DNA of 64,000 nucleotides from Nocardia jiangxiensis NBRC 101359. GTDB taxonomy: Bacteria > Actinomycetota > Actinomycetes > Mycobacteriales > Mycobacteriaceae. This document shows positions 33,135-42,171 of the stretch, piece by piece. The DNA lies in contig NZ_BAGB01000046.1 of assembly GCF_000308615.1 (NCBI RefSeq), forward strand, positions 62,001 to 126,000, given 5' to 3'. Made by a program: the position numbers and the translations under genes. Position 1 is the first letter of the stretch; every line of letters begins with the position of its first letter. The notes under the pieces are model-generated. The model made no database searches, was not told where the DNA came from, and worked only from the letters and a program-made list of their open reading frames with translations.

Positions 33135-34583
33135 TCACTCCTGCCCGGCAAGATCGGCCAGTGTGGCCCGCGCCCCCTTGGTGTGCAGCGATTCCAGAGC
33201 GGCCAGATAGGGGCGCACGAACCGTGGCTCGTCGATCAGATCGCCGAATACCGAACGGTCGCACAGGAATGCGGTCGGGTCGGTGCGCTGCCGCTGCGCC
33301 AGCGGCACCAGCCGATCGCGCAGCCGATCCACCACCTCGATGGGCTCTCCCTGCTCGTCGACCCCCTCGGCGTAGCGGGCCCAGCTCGCTACGATGGCCG
33401 CGGCGCAGTCGATCTCACCGCCCGCCGCCAGCCGCTCCCGGATGACCGGCAGCACCCACTTCGGAATCCGGTCCGAGGATTCGGCGCACAACCGGGCGAT
33501 GGTGTCACCGATCGCCGGATTCCCGAAACGTTCGATCAGGGTGCGTTTGTAGCTGTCCAGATCGACGCCCGGAACCGGGCGCAACGTCGGCGTGGCCTCG
33601 AAATCCATGTACCGCATGAGGAATCGGTCGAACAGCGGATCCCGCGCGGCATCGTGGACCATCCGGTAGCCGCACAGGTGCCCGAAGTAGGCGATACCCT
33701 GGTGACCGGCGTTGAGCAGGCGCAGTTTCATCAGTTCGTACGGGGTGACGTCCTCGACCACCTGCACGCCGACCTCCTCGTAGGCCGGACGGCCGAGGGT
33801 GAAGGAATCCTCGAGCACCCACTGCGTGAACGGCTCGGTGATCACCGGCCACCAGTCCGTGATTCCGGTGCGGCGCAAAACCTCCGCCTCGGCCTCCGGC
33901 GGCGTGACCGGTGTGATCCGGTCCACCATCGAATTGGGGAAGCGCACCTCCCGGTCGATCCACTCGCCCAGGTCCGCGTCGCGCAAGCGCGCGAACGTGC
34001 CGAACACCCGCCGCGCCACCTCGCCGTTGCCCTGGATGTTGTCGCAGGACATCACCGTGAAGGGCGCGATGCCCGCCGCCCGCCGCCGTGCGAGCGCCTC
34101 GACCACGAGGCCGAATACCGTGCGCGGCACCGCATCCGGCGCCAGATCCGCCGCGACGGACGGCTCGGCGGCGTCGAATTCGCCTGTGGTCGCGTCGATT
34201 CCGTAACCGCCCTCGGTGATCGTGAGCGAGATGATGCGCGTCGCCGGATCGGCCAGTTTCGCCAGCACCGCCTCCGGATCGTCCGGGGCGTAGAGATATT
34301 CGATGATCGAGCCGATCACCCGGGTTTCCCAGACGCCGTCGGCGCCCACGACCGAGAGTGTGTACCGCCCGTCCTGCGCGGCGAGCACATCGCGCATGCG
34401 GCGATCACCCGGCAGGACGCCGACGCCGCAGATGGCCCACTCCTTCGATCCACCCTGCGCGAGTAGCCGGTCGATGTACATCGCCTGGTGCGCACGATGG
34501 AATCCGCCGACTCCGAAGTGCACGATGCCGGCCGTCAGCCCGCTGCGGTCATAGGTCGATGACGAAAGTGTTGTGTGCGTCAC
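33135..34583 (-). CDS. Mannitol-type polyol dehydrogenase
   Basis: This is an NAD(P)-dependent long-chain dehydrogenase that probably oxidises mannitol or a related polyol (for example arabitol or sorbitol) to its ketose. The 482 residues include HFGVGGFHRAHQAMYID at the nucleotide-binding strand, TVMSCDNIQGNGEV, FPNSMVDRITP and the catalytic KLRLLNAGHQGIAYFGHL. Its divergent position beside a SorC regulator and a polyol ABC importer supports the role. The start is uncertain: GTG at 34583 gives VTHTTLSSSTYDRSG, and GTG at 34619 would add 12 residues. Confidence 0.92.
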   Translation of the reverse strand: MTHTTLSSSTYDRSGLTAGIVHFGVGGFHRAHQAMYIDRLLAQGGSKEWAICGVGVLPGDRRMRDVLAAQDGRYTLSVVGADGVWETRVIGSIIEYLYAPDDPEAVLAKLADPATRIISLTITEGGYGIDATTGEFDAAEPSVAADLAPDAVPRTVFGLVVEALARRRAAGIAPFTVMSCDNIQGNGEVARRVFGTFARLRDADLGEWIDREVRFPNSMVDRITPVTPPEAEAEVLRRTGITDWWPVITEPFTQWVLEDSFTLGRPAYEEVGVQVVEDVTPYELMKLRLLNAGHQGIAYFGHLCGYRMVHDAARDPLFDRFLMRYMDFEATPTLRPVPGVDLDSYKRTLIERFGNPAIGDTIARLCAESSDRIPKWVLPVIRERLAAGGEIDCAAAIVASWARYAEGVDEQGEPIEVVDRLRDRLVPLAQRQRTDPTAFLCDRSVFGDLIDEPRFVRPYLAALESLHTKGARATLADLAGQE

Positions 34584-34653
34584 ATGCCCGATGGTACCGT
34601 GTTCCGAGCAATAGATCACCCCGTGAGCAGATGATCATTCGATGAGGAGCACC

Positions 34654-35643
34654 GTGGCCCCCGAACCCCGGCCCAGCAATCCGGAGGACGTCCGGATGGC
34701 GCTGCGTGCCGCGCGGCTCTACCACTTCGAGGGCGCCACGCAGGCCGAAATCGCTGCCGTACTGGGTGTTTCACGCCCGACCGCCGGGCGGCTCATCGCC
34801 CGAGCCCGCGCCCAGGGTCTGGTCCGCATCGAGATCGTGGTCCCGGACGAGCTGCGCGCCACGGTGCACACCGATCTGGAGCGCGAGCTCGAGGCGGCCT
34901 ACGGGCTCACCGAGGCGGTGGTACTCGGCGAAGCGCCCGACGACTCCCCCGCGAGCCTGGCCCCGCTGGCCCGAGCCGCGGTCTCGGTCCTCGGACGACG
35001 GCTGCGGCCGCAGGCCACCCTCGGATTCACCTGGGGTCCGGAAACCATCGCCGTGGCCACCGAACTCGGACCGCATTCGGCGCGCTGCGCCACCGTCGTC
35101 CAGCTCGACGGTTCGCTGACCTCCTCGGACTACCAGACCGGCGTCGAATTCACCCTCGGTCGCTGCGCCACCCAACTACAGGCCGCCCCGGTCCGGTTGC
35201 ACGCACCGCTGTACGCCGATGCCGCGACGGTGACCGCGCTGGAACAGGATTCGGTCCTGGGCCTCGCCATCGCGCTGGGCCGCGACGCCGAGGTGATGAT
35301 GTTCGGCGTCGGCACGGTCTCCACCGCGACCACCCTGTTCGAGGGCAGCTATCTGGACACCGCCCTACTCGACGAGCTGCGCGGCCTCGGCGCCGTCGGC
35401 GAGATCGGCGGCCGGTTCTTCCGCGCCGACGGCACCGATCTGCCCGGATCCCTTGCCGCGCGCACGGTCTCGGTCGGTCTCGACGCGATCCGCGCCTGCG
35501 GATGCACGGTGCTGATCTCCGGCGGCGAGTCCAAACACCAGGCCGTCCTCGGCGCGTTGCGCGGCGGTCTGGCCACGATCCTGGTCACCGACATCGAGTG
35601 CGCGCGGTGGCTGCTGGAAAAGAAGGAGGGCGCAGGCCCATGA
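34654..35643 (+). CDS. SorC/DeoR-family sugar-responsive regulator
   Basis: The protein of about 329 residues has an N-terminal helix-turn-helix (FEGATQAEIAAVLGVSRPTAGRLIARA) and a SorC-type effector domain. The effector domain includes LGFTWGPETIAVA, VVQLDGSLTSSDYQ, FGVGTVSTATTLFEGSYLD, GEIGGRFFRADG and VLISGGESKHQAVLGALRGG, which normally binds a phosphosugar or sugar. GTG at 34654 is preceded by GAGGAG; ATG at 34642 would add four residues. Its stop overlaps the start of the solute-binding gene, so it is co-transcribed with the importer and probably controls it and the divergent dehydrogenase. Confidence 0.93.
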   Translation: MAPEPRPSNPEDVRMALRAARLYHFEGATQAEIAAVLGVSRPTAGRLIARARAQGLVRIEIVVPDELRATVHTDLERELEAAYGLTEAVVLGEAPDDSPASLAPLARAAVSVLGRRLRPQATLGFTWGPETIAVATELGPHSARCATVVQLDGSLTSSDYQTGVEFTLGRCATQLQAAPVRLHAPLYADAATVTALEQDSVLGLAIALGRDAEVMMFGVGTVSTATTLFEGSYLDTALLDELRGLGAVGEIGGRFFRADGTDLPGSLAARTVSVGLDAIRACGCTVLISGGESKHQAVLGALRGGLATILVTDIECARWLLEKKEGAGP

Positions 35644-37028
35644 CAACGCCCATGAACAAGAACGGCCCCGGCCGCACCAGGCGACGCGCGAAAGGTCTGG
35701 CAGCACTGGCACTCTCGGCGGTGCTGGCGCTGAGCGGCTGCGCGGGCGCGGGCTCGTTCACCTCCGGCGGCGGCCGCACGGTCACCATCGCGATGGTCTC
35801 CAATTCGCAGATGCAGGACGCGATCAAGCTCTCCGGCGAATTCGAGCGCGCCAATCCCGGCATCAAGCTCAAATTCGTCTCGCTGTCGGAGAACGAAGCG
35901 CGCGCCAAGATCACCTCCTCGGTCGCCACCGGCGGCGGCGAATTCGACGTGGTGATGGTCAGCAACTACGAGACGCCGCAGTGGGCCGCGGACGGCTGGC
36001 TGACCAACCTCGCCCCCTACCAGGCGAAAACCCCCGGCTACGACGCGGCCGACTTCATCTCCTCCTTGCGAAACTCCCTGTCCTACAAGGGCGATATGTA
36101 CTCGGTGCCGTTCTACGGCGAGTCCTCGTTCCTGATGTATCGCAAGGATCTGTTCCAGCAGGCCGGTCTGACCATGCCCGATCAGCCCACCTGGGATCAG
36201 GTGGCGCAGTTCGCCGGCAAACTGGACGATCCGGCACACGGGCATTCCGGGATCTGCCTGCGCGGCGACCCGGGCTGGGGTGAGACCCTCGCCCCGCTGG
36301 ACACCGTGATCAACACCTTCGGCGGACGCTGGTTCGACGAGAACTGGCACGCCCAGCTCACCAGCCCGCAGGTGGTGAAGGCGGTGAACTTCTACGTCGA
36401 CCTGGTCCGCAAATACGGCGAACCCGGCGCGGCGACAAGCGGTTTCAGCGAATGCGCGACACAGTTGTCCCAGGGCGACACCGCCATGTGGTACGACGCC
36501 ACCTCCGCGGTCGGCGTGCTCGAGGATCCCTCGGCGAGCAAGGTGGTCGGCAAGATCGGCTACGTGCTGGCTCCGGTCGCGCAGAAACCGAACTCCGGCT
36601 GGCTGTACACCTGGTCGCTGGGCATTCCCAAGACCAGCCACAATCCCGATGCCGCATGGAAATTCATCTCCTGGATGACGAGTAAGGAGTACATCCAGCA
36701 CGTCGGTGAGAAGCTGGGCTGGTCGCACGTGCCGCCGGGTAGTCGCAACTCCACCTACCAGATCCCGGAGTACGCCGAGGCCGCCAAGGCGTACGGTCCG
36801 GTCACCCTGCAGGCGATGTCGACCGCGGATCCGGAACATCCCACGGTGCAACCGGTTCCGTACACCGGCGTCCAGTTCCTTGCCATTCCGGAGTTCCAGG
36901 ATCTGGGTACCCGGGTGAGCCAGCAGATCAGTGCGGCGATCGCCGGGCGGGAGAGCGTGCAGACCGCACTCGAGCAATCCCAGGAGTATGCCGAGACAGT
37001 CGGCAGGTCGTATCGAGGGAATCAGTAG
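35640..37028 (+). CDS. Polyol/sugar ABC importer, solute-binding lipoprotein
   Basis: The 462-residue protein has a lipoprotein signal ending LALSGC (cysteine at residue 34), then a family-1 solute-binding fold. Visible segments are VTIAMVSNSQMQDAIKLSG, FDVVMVSNYETPQWAADGWL, SVPFYGESSFLMYRKDLF, FGGRWFDENW and SLGIPKTSHNPDAAWKFISW. It resembles binding proteins of SmoEFGK/Mtl-type polyol importers. ATG at 35640 overlaps the regulator stop (ATGA), with AAGGAGGG upstream. Confidence 0.93.
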   Translation: MTTPMNKNGPGRTRRRAKGLAALALSAVLALSGCAGAGSFTSGGGRTVTIAMVSNSQMQDAIKLSGEFERANPGIKLKFVSLSENEARAKITSSVATGGGEFDVVMVSNYETPQWAADGWLTNLAPYQAKTPGYDAADFISSLRNSLSYKGDMYSVPFYGESSFLMYRKDLFQQAGLTMPDQPTWDQVAQFAGKLDDPAHGHSGICLRGDPGWGETLAPLDTVINTFGGRWFDENWHAQLTSPQVVKAVNFYVDLVRKYGEPGAATSGFSECATQLSQGDTAMWYDATSAVGVLEDPSASKVVGKIGYVLAPVAQKPNSGWLYTWSLGIPKTSHNPDAAWKFISWMTSKEYIQHVGEKLGWSHVPPGSRNSTYQIPEYAEAAKAYGPVTLQAMSTADPEHPTVQPVPYTGVQFLAIPEFQDLGTRVSQQISAAIAGRESVQTALEQSQEYAETVGRSYRGNQ

Positions 37029-37030
37029 CC

Positions 37031-37981
37031 ATGTCCGTAACCACCACGGCCCCCGCGGCCACCCCACCGTCGGAGATCGTCCGACGCGCCCAGAGCGTCT
37101 CCCGTGCCGAGGGCTGGCGCAAGCGCGGTCCGCTGCTGCCCGCCCTGATCTTCATGATCGTGGTCACGCAGATCCCGTTCGTGTTCACCCTGTATTACTC
37201 GACGCAGTCCTGGAACCTGGTCCGGCCCGGTTCACGGCATTTCGTCGGGCTGGGCAACTACGCGGATGTGTTCCGGGACAACCAGTTCTGGTCGGTCACG
37301 CTCAATACGATCATCCTGATCGTCGGCACCGTGATCGTCTCGGTGGTCCTGGGCCTGCTGCTGGCGCTGCTGCTCGATCGCACCTTCCTCGGCCGCGGCG
37401 TGGTGCGCACCCTGCTGATCACGCCGTTCCTGGTCACACCGGTCGCCGCCGCGTTGATCTGGAAGACCACCATGCTCGATCCGGTGTTCGGCCTGGTCAA
37501 CTTCATCCTCAAACCGTTCGGGGTCGGTCAGACCGACTGGGTGAGCAAATTCCCGTTGCCCGCGGTGATGGCCGACATGGTCTGGCAGTGGACGCCGTTC
37601 ATGATGCTGTTGATCCTCGCGGGCCTGCAGTCCATGCCGCGCGACATCACCGAGGCCGCGCGAGTGGACGGGGCGAATTCGTTCCAGGTGTTCCGCGAAC
37701 TCACCCTGCCGCATCTGCGCCGCTTCATCGAACTGGGTACCGTGCTCGGCGCGATCTACCTGGTCAACACATTCGACTCGGTGTACATGATGACCCAGGG
37801 CGGGCCCGGCATCGCCAGCTCCAACCTGCCGTTCTACATCTATCAGCGCGCCTTCCTGGGCTTCGACATCGGCCAAGCCGCGGCCATGGGCGTGGTCACC
37901 GTCATCGGCACGACGGTCATCGCGACGTTCGCGCTGCGATTGCTGTTCACCTCGTTCACCGGCAAGGAGGAGACGGCATGA
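37031..37981 (+). CDS. Polyol/sugar ABC importer permease 1
   Basis: The 316-residue protein has six helices, beginning LLPALIFMIVVTQIPFVFTL. The cytoplasmic ATPase-contact EAA loop is EAARVDGANSFQVFRELTLP. It is MalF/UgpA-like. It starts two bases after the binding-protein stop and ends overlapping permease 2. Confidence 0.95.
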   Translation: MSVTTTAPAATPPSEIVRRAQSVSRAEGWRKRGPLLPALIFMIVVTQIPFVFTLYYSTQSWNLVRPGSRHFVGLGNYADVFRDNQFWSVTLNTIILIVGTVIVSVVLGLLLALLLDRTFLGRGVVRTLLITPFLVTPVAAALIWKTTMLDPVFGLVNFILKPFGVGQTDWVSKFPLPAVMADMVWQWTPFMMLLILAGLQSMPRDITEAARVDGANSFQVFRELTLPHLRRFIELGTVLGAIYLVNTFDSVYMMTQGGPGIASSNLPFYIYQRAFLGFDIGQAAAMGVVTVIGTTVIATFALRLLFTSFTGKEETA

Positions 37982-38853
37982 CCACGACGACCGCTCCCGC
38001 GACCACATCATCCGCGACGCAACAGGTTCCGGTGCGCCGCCGCCGCAATCGGGCCGGTATCGGCTGGGGCATTCTGGCCTGGGTCGTCGGTATCGGGATG
38101 TTCTTCCCGGTGCTGTGGATGGTGCTCACGGCGTTCAAGCAGGAGGGCGACGCCTACACCAACACCCCCAAGCTGTTCTTCGTCCCCACGCTGGACCAGT
38201 TCTCGGCGGTGTTCTCCAGCGGTGTCGGCACGCCGCTGCTCAACTCCGCCTTCGCCACCATCGTCTCGGCGATTCTGGTTCTGGTACTGGGCATTCCGGC
38301 GGCGTTCGCGCTCTCGCTGCGCCCGATCACGCGCACCCGTGATGCGCTGATGTTCTTCATCGGCACGAAGATGCTGCCCATCGTGGCCGCGATCATCCCG
38401 CTGTACGTGATCGTCGGCGATCTGGGCATGCTGGACAACATCTGGACGCTGGTCATCCTCTACACCGCGATGAATCTGCCGATCGCGGTGTGGATGATGC
38501 GGTCGTTCTTCCTGGAGGTCCCGGGCGAACTGCTCGAGGCGGCCAGTATGGACGGTGCGAGCCTGTGGACCGCGATGCGCGAGGTGATCCTGCCACTGGT
38601 CTCCCCCGGTATCGCCGCCACCGCGCTGATCTGCGTGATCTTCTCCTGGAACGAATTCTTCTTCGCGGTCAACCTGACCGCCGTGCAGGCCCAGACCATG
38701 CCGGTGTTCCTGGTCGGTTTCATCACCGGCGAGGGCCTGTACTGGGCCCGGCTGTCCGCCGCGGCGACCCTGGCCGCCCTGCCCGTCGTCCTGGCCGGTT
38801 GGTTCGCGCAGAACAAGCTGGTGCGCGGGCTGTCCTTCGGCGCCATCAAATAA
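37978..38853 (+). CDS. Polyol/sugar ABC importer permease 2
   Basis: The 291-residue MalG/UgpE-like protein has six helices, beginning GWGILAWVVGIGMFFPVLWM. It has an EAA loop EAASMDGASLWTAMREVILP and FSWNEFFFAVNLT near the last helices. Its ATG overlaps the previous stop (ATGA), which couples the two permeases. Confidence 0.95.
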   Translation: MTTTTAPATTSSATQQVPVRRRRNRAGIGWGILAWVVGIGMFFPVLWMVLTAFKQEGDAYTNTPKLFFVPTLDQFSAVFSSGVGTPLLNSAFATIVSAILVLVLGIPAAFALSLRPITRTRDALMFFIGTKMLPIVAAIIPLYVIVGDLGMLDNIWTLVILYTAMNLPIAVWMMRSFFLEVPGELLEAASMDGASLWTAMREVILPLVSPGIAATALICVIFSWNEFFFAVNLTAVQAQTMPVFLVGFITGEGLYWARLSAAATLAALPVVLAGWFAQNKLVRGLSFGAIK

Positions 38854-38876
38854 GAGCTCGAGTGAGGTAAACGACA

Positions 38877-39989
38877 ATGGCCACCATTCAATACGACAGG
38901 GCCTCGTGCGTGTACGCGGGCGCCGAGACGCTCGCGGTCGACTCGCTCGACCTGGACATCGCCGACGGCGAGTTCATCGTCCTGGTCGGACCCTCGGGTT
39001 CGGGCAAGTCGACCGCGCTGCGCATGCTCGCCGGACTCGAGGAGATCGACGGCGGCACCATCCGCATCGACGGTCAGGACATGGTCGGTGTCCCGTCCAA
39101 GGACCGCGATATCGCCATGGTGTTCCAGAACTACGCGCTGTACCCGAACAAAACCGTCGGCGAGAACATGGGTTTCGCGCTCAAGATGATGAAGGTCCCG
39201 CTGGCCGAGCGCAAGCGCCGGGTCGCCGATGCCGCCGAATTGCTCGGGCTCACACCGTATCTGGATCGCAAGCCGGCCAAACTGTCCGGCGGTCAGCGCC
39301 AGCGCGTCGCGATGGGCCGCGCCATCGTGCGCGAGCCGCGCGTGTTCTGCATGGATGAGCCGCTGAGCAATCTGGACGCCAAACTGCGCGTGCAGACCCG
39401 CACCCAGATCGCGGCGCTGCAGCGTCGCCTCGGCACGACCACGGTCTACGTCACCCACGATCAGGTGGAGGCGATGACGATGGGTGACCGGGTCGCGGTG
39501 CTGCGCGACGGCCAGTTGCAGCAGTTCAGCACCCCCGCCACGCTGTACGACCACCCGGCCAACGCGTTCGTCGCCGGATTCATCGGCTCACCCTCGATGA
39601 ATCTGTGCACCGTGCCGCTGACCGAGGGCGGGGTCGACATCGCCGGGACCACGGTGGAACTGCCGCGCGAACGGATGACCCGCCTCGGCGAAGCGAAGCT
39701 GGATTCGGTCACCCTCGGCATCCGTCCCGAACATCTCGAATTGCGCCGCGACGGAACGGGTTTCACCGCCACGGTCGAACTGGTCGAGGAACTCGGCAGC
39801 GAGTCGTACGTCTACACCCGGATCCCCGGCGACCCGGTCTCCGGACTCGAGGGCACTCCGGTCACCTTCGTGGCCCGCTCCCCCCAGCGCGCCCCGGCCC
39901 GCCTCGCCGAATCGATCGCCCTGCACATCACCGATCCCGCCGCGGTCCACCTGTTCCACCCCGAAACCGGTGACCGCATCGGCGACTGA
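38877..39989 (+). CDS. Polyol/sugar ABC importer ATPase (UgpC/MalK type)
   Basis: The 370-residue ATPase has Walker A GPSGSGKST (about residues 38-46), a Q-loop in VFQNYALYPNKTV, the signature LSGGQRQRVAMGRAI, Walker B VFCMDEPLSNLD and switch His in VTHDQVEA. A C-terminal TOBE-type regulatory domain of about 130 residues follows (FIGSPSMNLCTVPL, GIRPEHLEL). It completes a regulator-SBP-permease-permease-ATPase operon. It may also serve other importers, as MsmK-like ATPases do. Confidence 0.95.
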   Translation: MATIQYDRASCVYAGAETLAVDSLDLDIADGEFIVLVGPSGSGKSTALRMLAGLEEIDGGTIRIDGQDMVGVPSKDRDIAMVFQNYALYPNKTVGENMGFALKMMKVPLAERKRRVADAAELLGLTPYLDRKPAKLSGGQRQRVAMGRAIVREPRVFCMDEPLSNLDAKLRVQTRTQIAALQRRLGTTTVYVTHDQVEAMTMGDRVAVLRDGQLQQFSTPATLYDHPANAFVAGFIGSPSMNLCTVPLTEGGVDIAGTTVELPRERMTRLGEAKLDSVTLGIRPEHLELRRDGTGFTATVELVEELGSESYVYTRIPGDPVSGLEGTPVTFVARSPQRAPARLAESIALHITDPAAVHLFHPETGDRIGD

Positions 39990-40007
39990 CCGCATCCGCT
40001 CGAACGC

Positions 40008-40052
40008 CGCCCCGCATCGTGTCGCCCGTGAATATGCGGCCGGTGCGGGGCG
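40008..40052 (+). terminator. Inverted repeat after the polyol importer operon
   Basis: Nine-base arms CGCCCCGCA and TGCGGGGCG match exactly around a 27-base loop. They lie shortly after the ATPase stop. Confidence 0.5.
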
Positions 40053-40062
40053 ACGCCCGTCT

Positions 40063-40088
40063 GCCCTGATCAGGCTCGTGATCAGGGC
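40063..40088 (+). terminator. Second, compact hairpin after the polyol operon
   Basis: A perfect ten-base stem (GCCCTGATCA with TGATCAGGGC) has a six-base loop. Together with the preceding repeat it probably ends the operon, although no T-run follows. The rest of 39990-40195 shows no gene. Confidence 0.6.
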
Positions 40089-40195
40089 ATCCTCGTCGGC
40101 GATGGCCGACGAAGCGGAGATTCCGTCCGCTCCGTTCACTCCACTCGTAGGCCCCTCACAGCAAACCTCGAGGTAGACCCCCGAGAATTACGGCC

Positions 40196-41677
40196 GTGTT
40201 TCCTGTGCAGACGGACGTCACGACAACGCCCACCCCGACACCGGCCGGCGTGGCGCCGCCACCGGCTCCGACGATGCCGTCGGCGAAGCTCAATCCCTAC
40301 GAGATGAACTTCCATCACGGGACGTCGCTGCTGCACGGGTGGTTGCCGCTGACCATCGAGATCATCGCGATCGTGCTGCTGCTGATCGCGATCGTGCGGC
40401 TCACCCGACGTTGGTGGCTGATCCGGATCCCGATCGCGGTGGTGCTCGGCGTCGCGGGCGCGCTGGGCGCCTGGGCGTACACGAACGATCAGGGGCTCGC
40501 CTCGGATCCCGCCCCGGTCCTGCTGTGGATCTGTGTGGGCGCGATGGTCGCGGCGCTGGTCGTCGTGGTGATCGGCTGGCCGGGTGCGCGCTGGTGGCAG
40601 CGCGTGGCAGCCATCCTCGCGCTGCCGTTCGCGATCGCCAGCACCGGCGTGGTGCTCAATCAGTGGGTCGGCTACTACCCGACCGTGCAGTCGGCCTGGA
40701 GCGCGCTGACCGCCGGTCCACTGCCGCATCAGACCACCACGGATGCACTCGCGGGCCTGCGCGGCACGAATCCGAAGACCGGCGTGGTGGTCCCGGTGGA
40801 CATCCCGAGCAACGGCAGCGGCTTCAACCATCGCACCGAATACGTCTACCTGCCTCCGGCCTGGTTCGCCGGAAAGACCCCGCCGTCCCTGCCCGTGGTG
40901 ATGATGATCGGCGGCGAGTTCAACACCCCGGGCGACTGGCTGCGCAGCGGGCAGATCATGCCGGAGATCGATAAGTTCACCGCGGCGAACAACGGCCAAG
41001 CGCCCATCCTGGTGTTCGTCGACTCGAGCGGCAGCTTCAACAACGACACCGAATGCGTCAACGGGCCGCGCGGCAACGCCGCCGACCATCTCACCAAAGA
41101 CGTTGTCCCGTATGTGGAATCGAAGTTCAACGCGTCCTCCGATCCGGCGCACTGGGCGGTGGTCGGCTGGTCCATGGGCGGCACCTGCGCCGTGGACCTG
41201 ACGGTGATGCATCCCGAGCTGTTCCACACCTTCGTCGATATCGCCGGTGACGCCGGACCCGATTCGGGCACCAAAGCGCAGACCGTCCAACGTCTCTACG
41301 GCGGCAGTACCGAGCAGTGGGAGCACTTCGACCCGGTCACGGTGATGGACAAGCACGGGCCCTACACCGGGATCGCGGGCCTGTTCGATGATCTGACCGC
41401 CCCGCAGCACGACGGTAAGCACGGTATGCCGAAGGGCTTCAAGATGCCGAAGGTCAGCGAGGATCAGATCGGCAAGGGCGGTCAGGACGCATTCGAGGGT
41501 TCGAGTGAGGTCGGCGCGGCCGAGAAGTTGTGTACCACAGGCAAGAAGGTCGGCATCGACTGCACGATCCACACCACGAAGGGCGGGCACACCTGGCAGT
41601 TCGCCTCGGCCGCGTTCAGCTCGTCACTGGCCTGGGTGAGCGCGCGGGTCGGCCTGCCGGTACCGGCGAGCACCTGA
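40196..41677 (+). CDS. Membrane-anchored alpha/beta-hydrolase (esterase D/antigen-85-like)
   Basis: The 493-residue protein has a Pro/Thr start, four hydrophobic helices between about residues 45 and 165 (LPLTIEIIAIVLLLIAIV, IPIAVVLGVAGALGAWAY, LLWICVGAMVAALVVVVIGW and ILALPFAIASTGVVL), then an extracytoplasmic hydrolase domain. The nucleophile elbow is VVGWSMGGTC (Ser near 326), the likely acid lies in the later half, and the catalytic His is in TTKGGHTW. The fold relates to the mycolyltransferase/esterase D group, so a cell-envelope ester substrate is plausible. The GTG at 40196 is tentative. Confidence 0.85.
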   Translation: MFPVQTDVTTTPTPTPAGVAPPPAPTMPSAKLNPYEMNFHHGTSLLHGWLPLTIEIIAIVLLLIAIVRLTRRWWLIRIPIAVVLGVAGALGAWAYTNDQGLASDPAPVLLWICVGAMVAALVVVVIGWPGARWWQRVAAILALPFAIASTGVVLNQWVGYYPTVQSAWSALTAGPLPHQTTTDALAGLRGTNPKTGVVVPVDIPSNGSGFNHRTEYVYLPPAWFAGKTPPSLPVVMMIGGEFNTPGDWLRSGQIMPEIDKFTAANNGQAPILVFVDSSGSFNNDTECVNGPRGNAADHLTKDVVPYVESKFNASSDPAHWAVVGWSMGGTCAVDLTVMHPELFHTFVDIAGDAGPDSGTKAQTVQRLYGGSTEQWEHFDPVTVMDKHGPYTGIAGLFDDLTAPQHDGKHGMPKGFKMPKVSEDQIGKGGQDAFEGSSEVGAAEKLCTTGKKVGIDCTIHTTKGGHTWQFASAAFSSSLAWVSARVGLPVPAST

Positions 41678-41693
41678 GTATCGCGAGACGACG

Positions 41694-41725
41694 TCCCGGG
41701 GTGCGCCACACGGCTCGCCCCGGGA
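41694..41725 (+). terminator. Rho-independent terminator after the esterase gene
   Basis: TCCCGGGG pairs with CCCCGGGA and is directly followed by TTTTC, the clearest intrinsic terminator in the window. It may also serve the convergent small gene. Confidence 0.75.
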
Positions 41726-41738
41726 TTTTCGTTGTCGG

Positions 41739-42020
41739 TCAGTCGAGTTCGCGATACGCCGCGGGCGCAGCGGCCAGTTCCGGATGTTCGTGCGCGTACC
41801 GCTCACCGTGAATCCGCAGCATCGCCCAATGCCACGCCTCGTCGTGGAAGATCAGTCCGCGATGCGGTACGTCGGCCTGTTCGTACGGATACCGTCGCAT
41901 CGCACTCGATTCCGCCTCCACCTGCGTCATTCCCCCGTACCGCCGCATCACCCAGGCGAAACGATGACGCTCACCCCACAGATACTCGAGGTACTCGCCT
42001 TCGCGCCAATCCCGATCCAC
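41739..42020 (-). CDS. Small conserved acidic/aromatic protein
   Basis: The 93-residue soluble protein is rich in aromatic residues (GEYLEYLWGERHRFAWVMRR, HDEAWHWAML) and His. It has no signal or membrane helix and no recognised family. Codon use is typical of the genome. It diverges from the MutS-like pair and shares with it the 151-base region that carries a palindromic operator, so it may belong to the same control unit. Confidence 0.7.
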   Translation of the reverse strand: MDRDWREGEYLEYLWGERHRFAWVMRRYGGMTQVEAESSAMRRYPYEQADVPHRGLIFHDEAWHWAMLRIHGERYAHEHPELAAAPAAYRELD

Positions 42021-42084
42021 TCGCGCAGGGTAAACCCGATCTGATCACCTGACCACTCGAACGGACCGGCGTCCGGAGGCATCT

Positions 42085-42110
42085 CATTACTTGACGGCCG
42101 GTAAGTAATG
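42085..42110. promoter_or_regulatory. Palindromic operator candidate for the MutS-like pair
   Basis: CATTACTT and AAGTAATG are perfect eight-base arms around ten bases (GACGGCCGGT). The whole reads like the two-fold TTACTnACCGGTnAGTAA class bound by TetR repressors. It lies about 60 bases upstream of the first MutS-like start and 65 bases upstream of the divergent small gene. Confidence 0.65.
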
Positions 42111-42171
42111 CTTCTAGCCTTCGATGACAGCGTGACCGCGCGAACACCGGCAGCGCACGTGGGGAGGCGAG

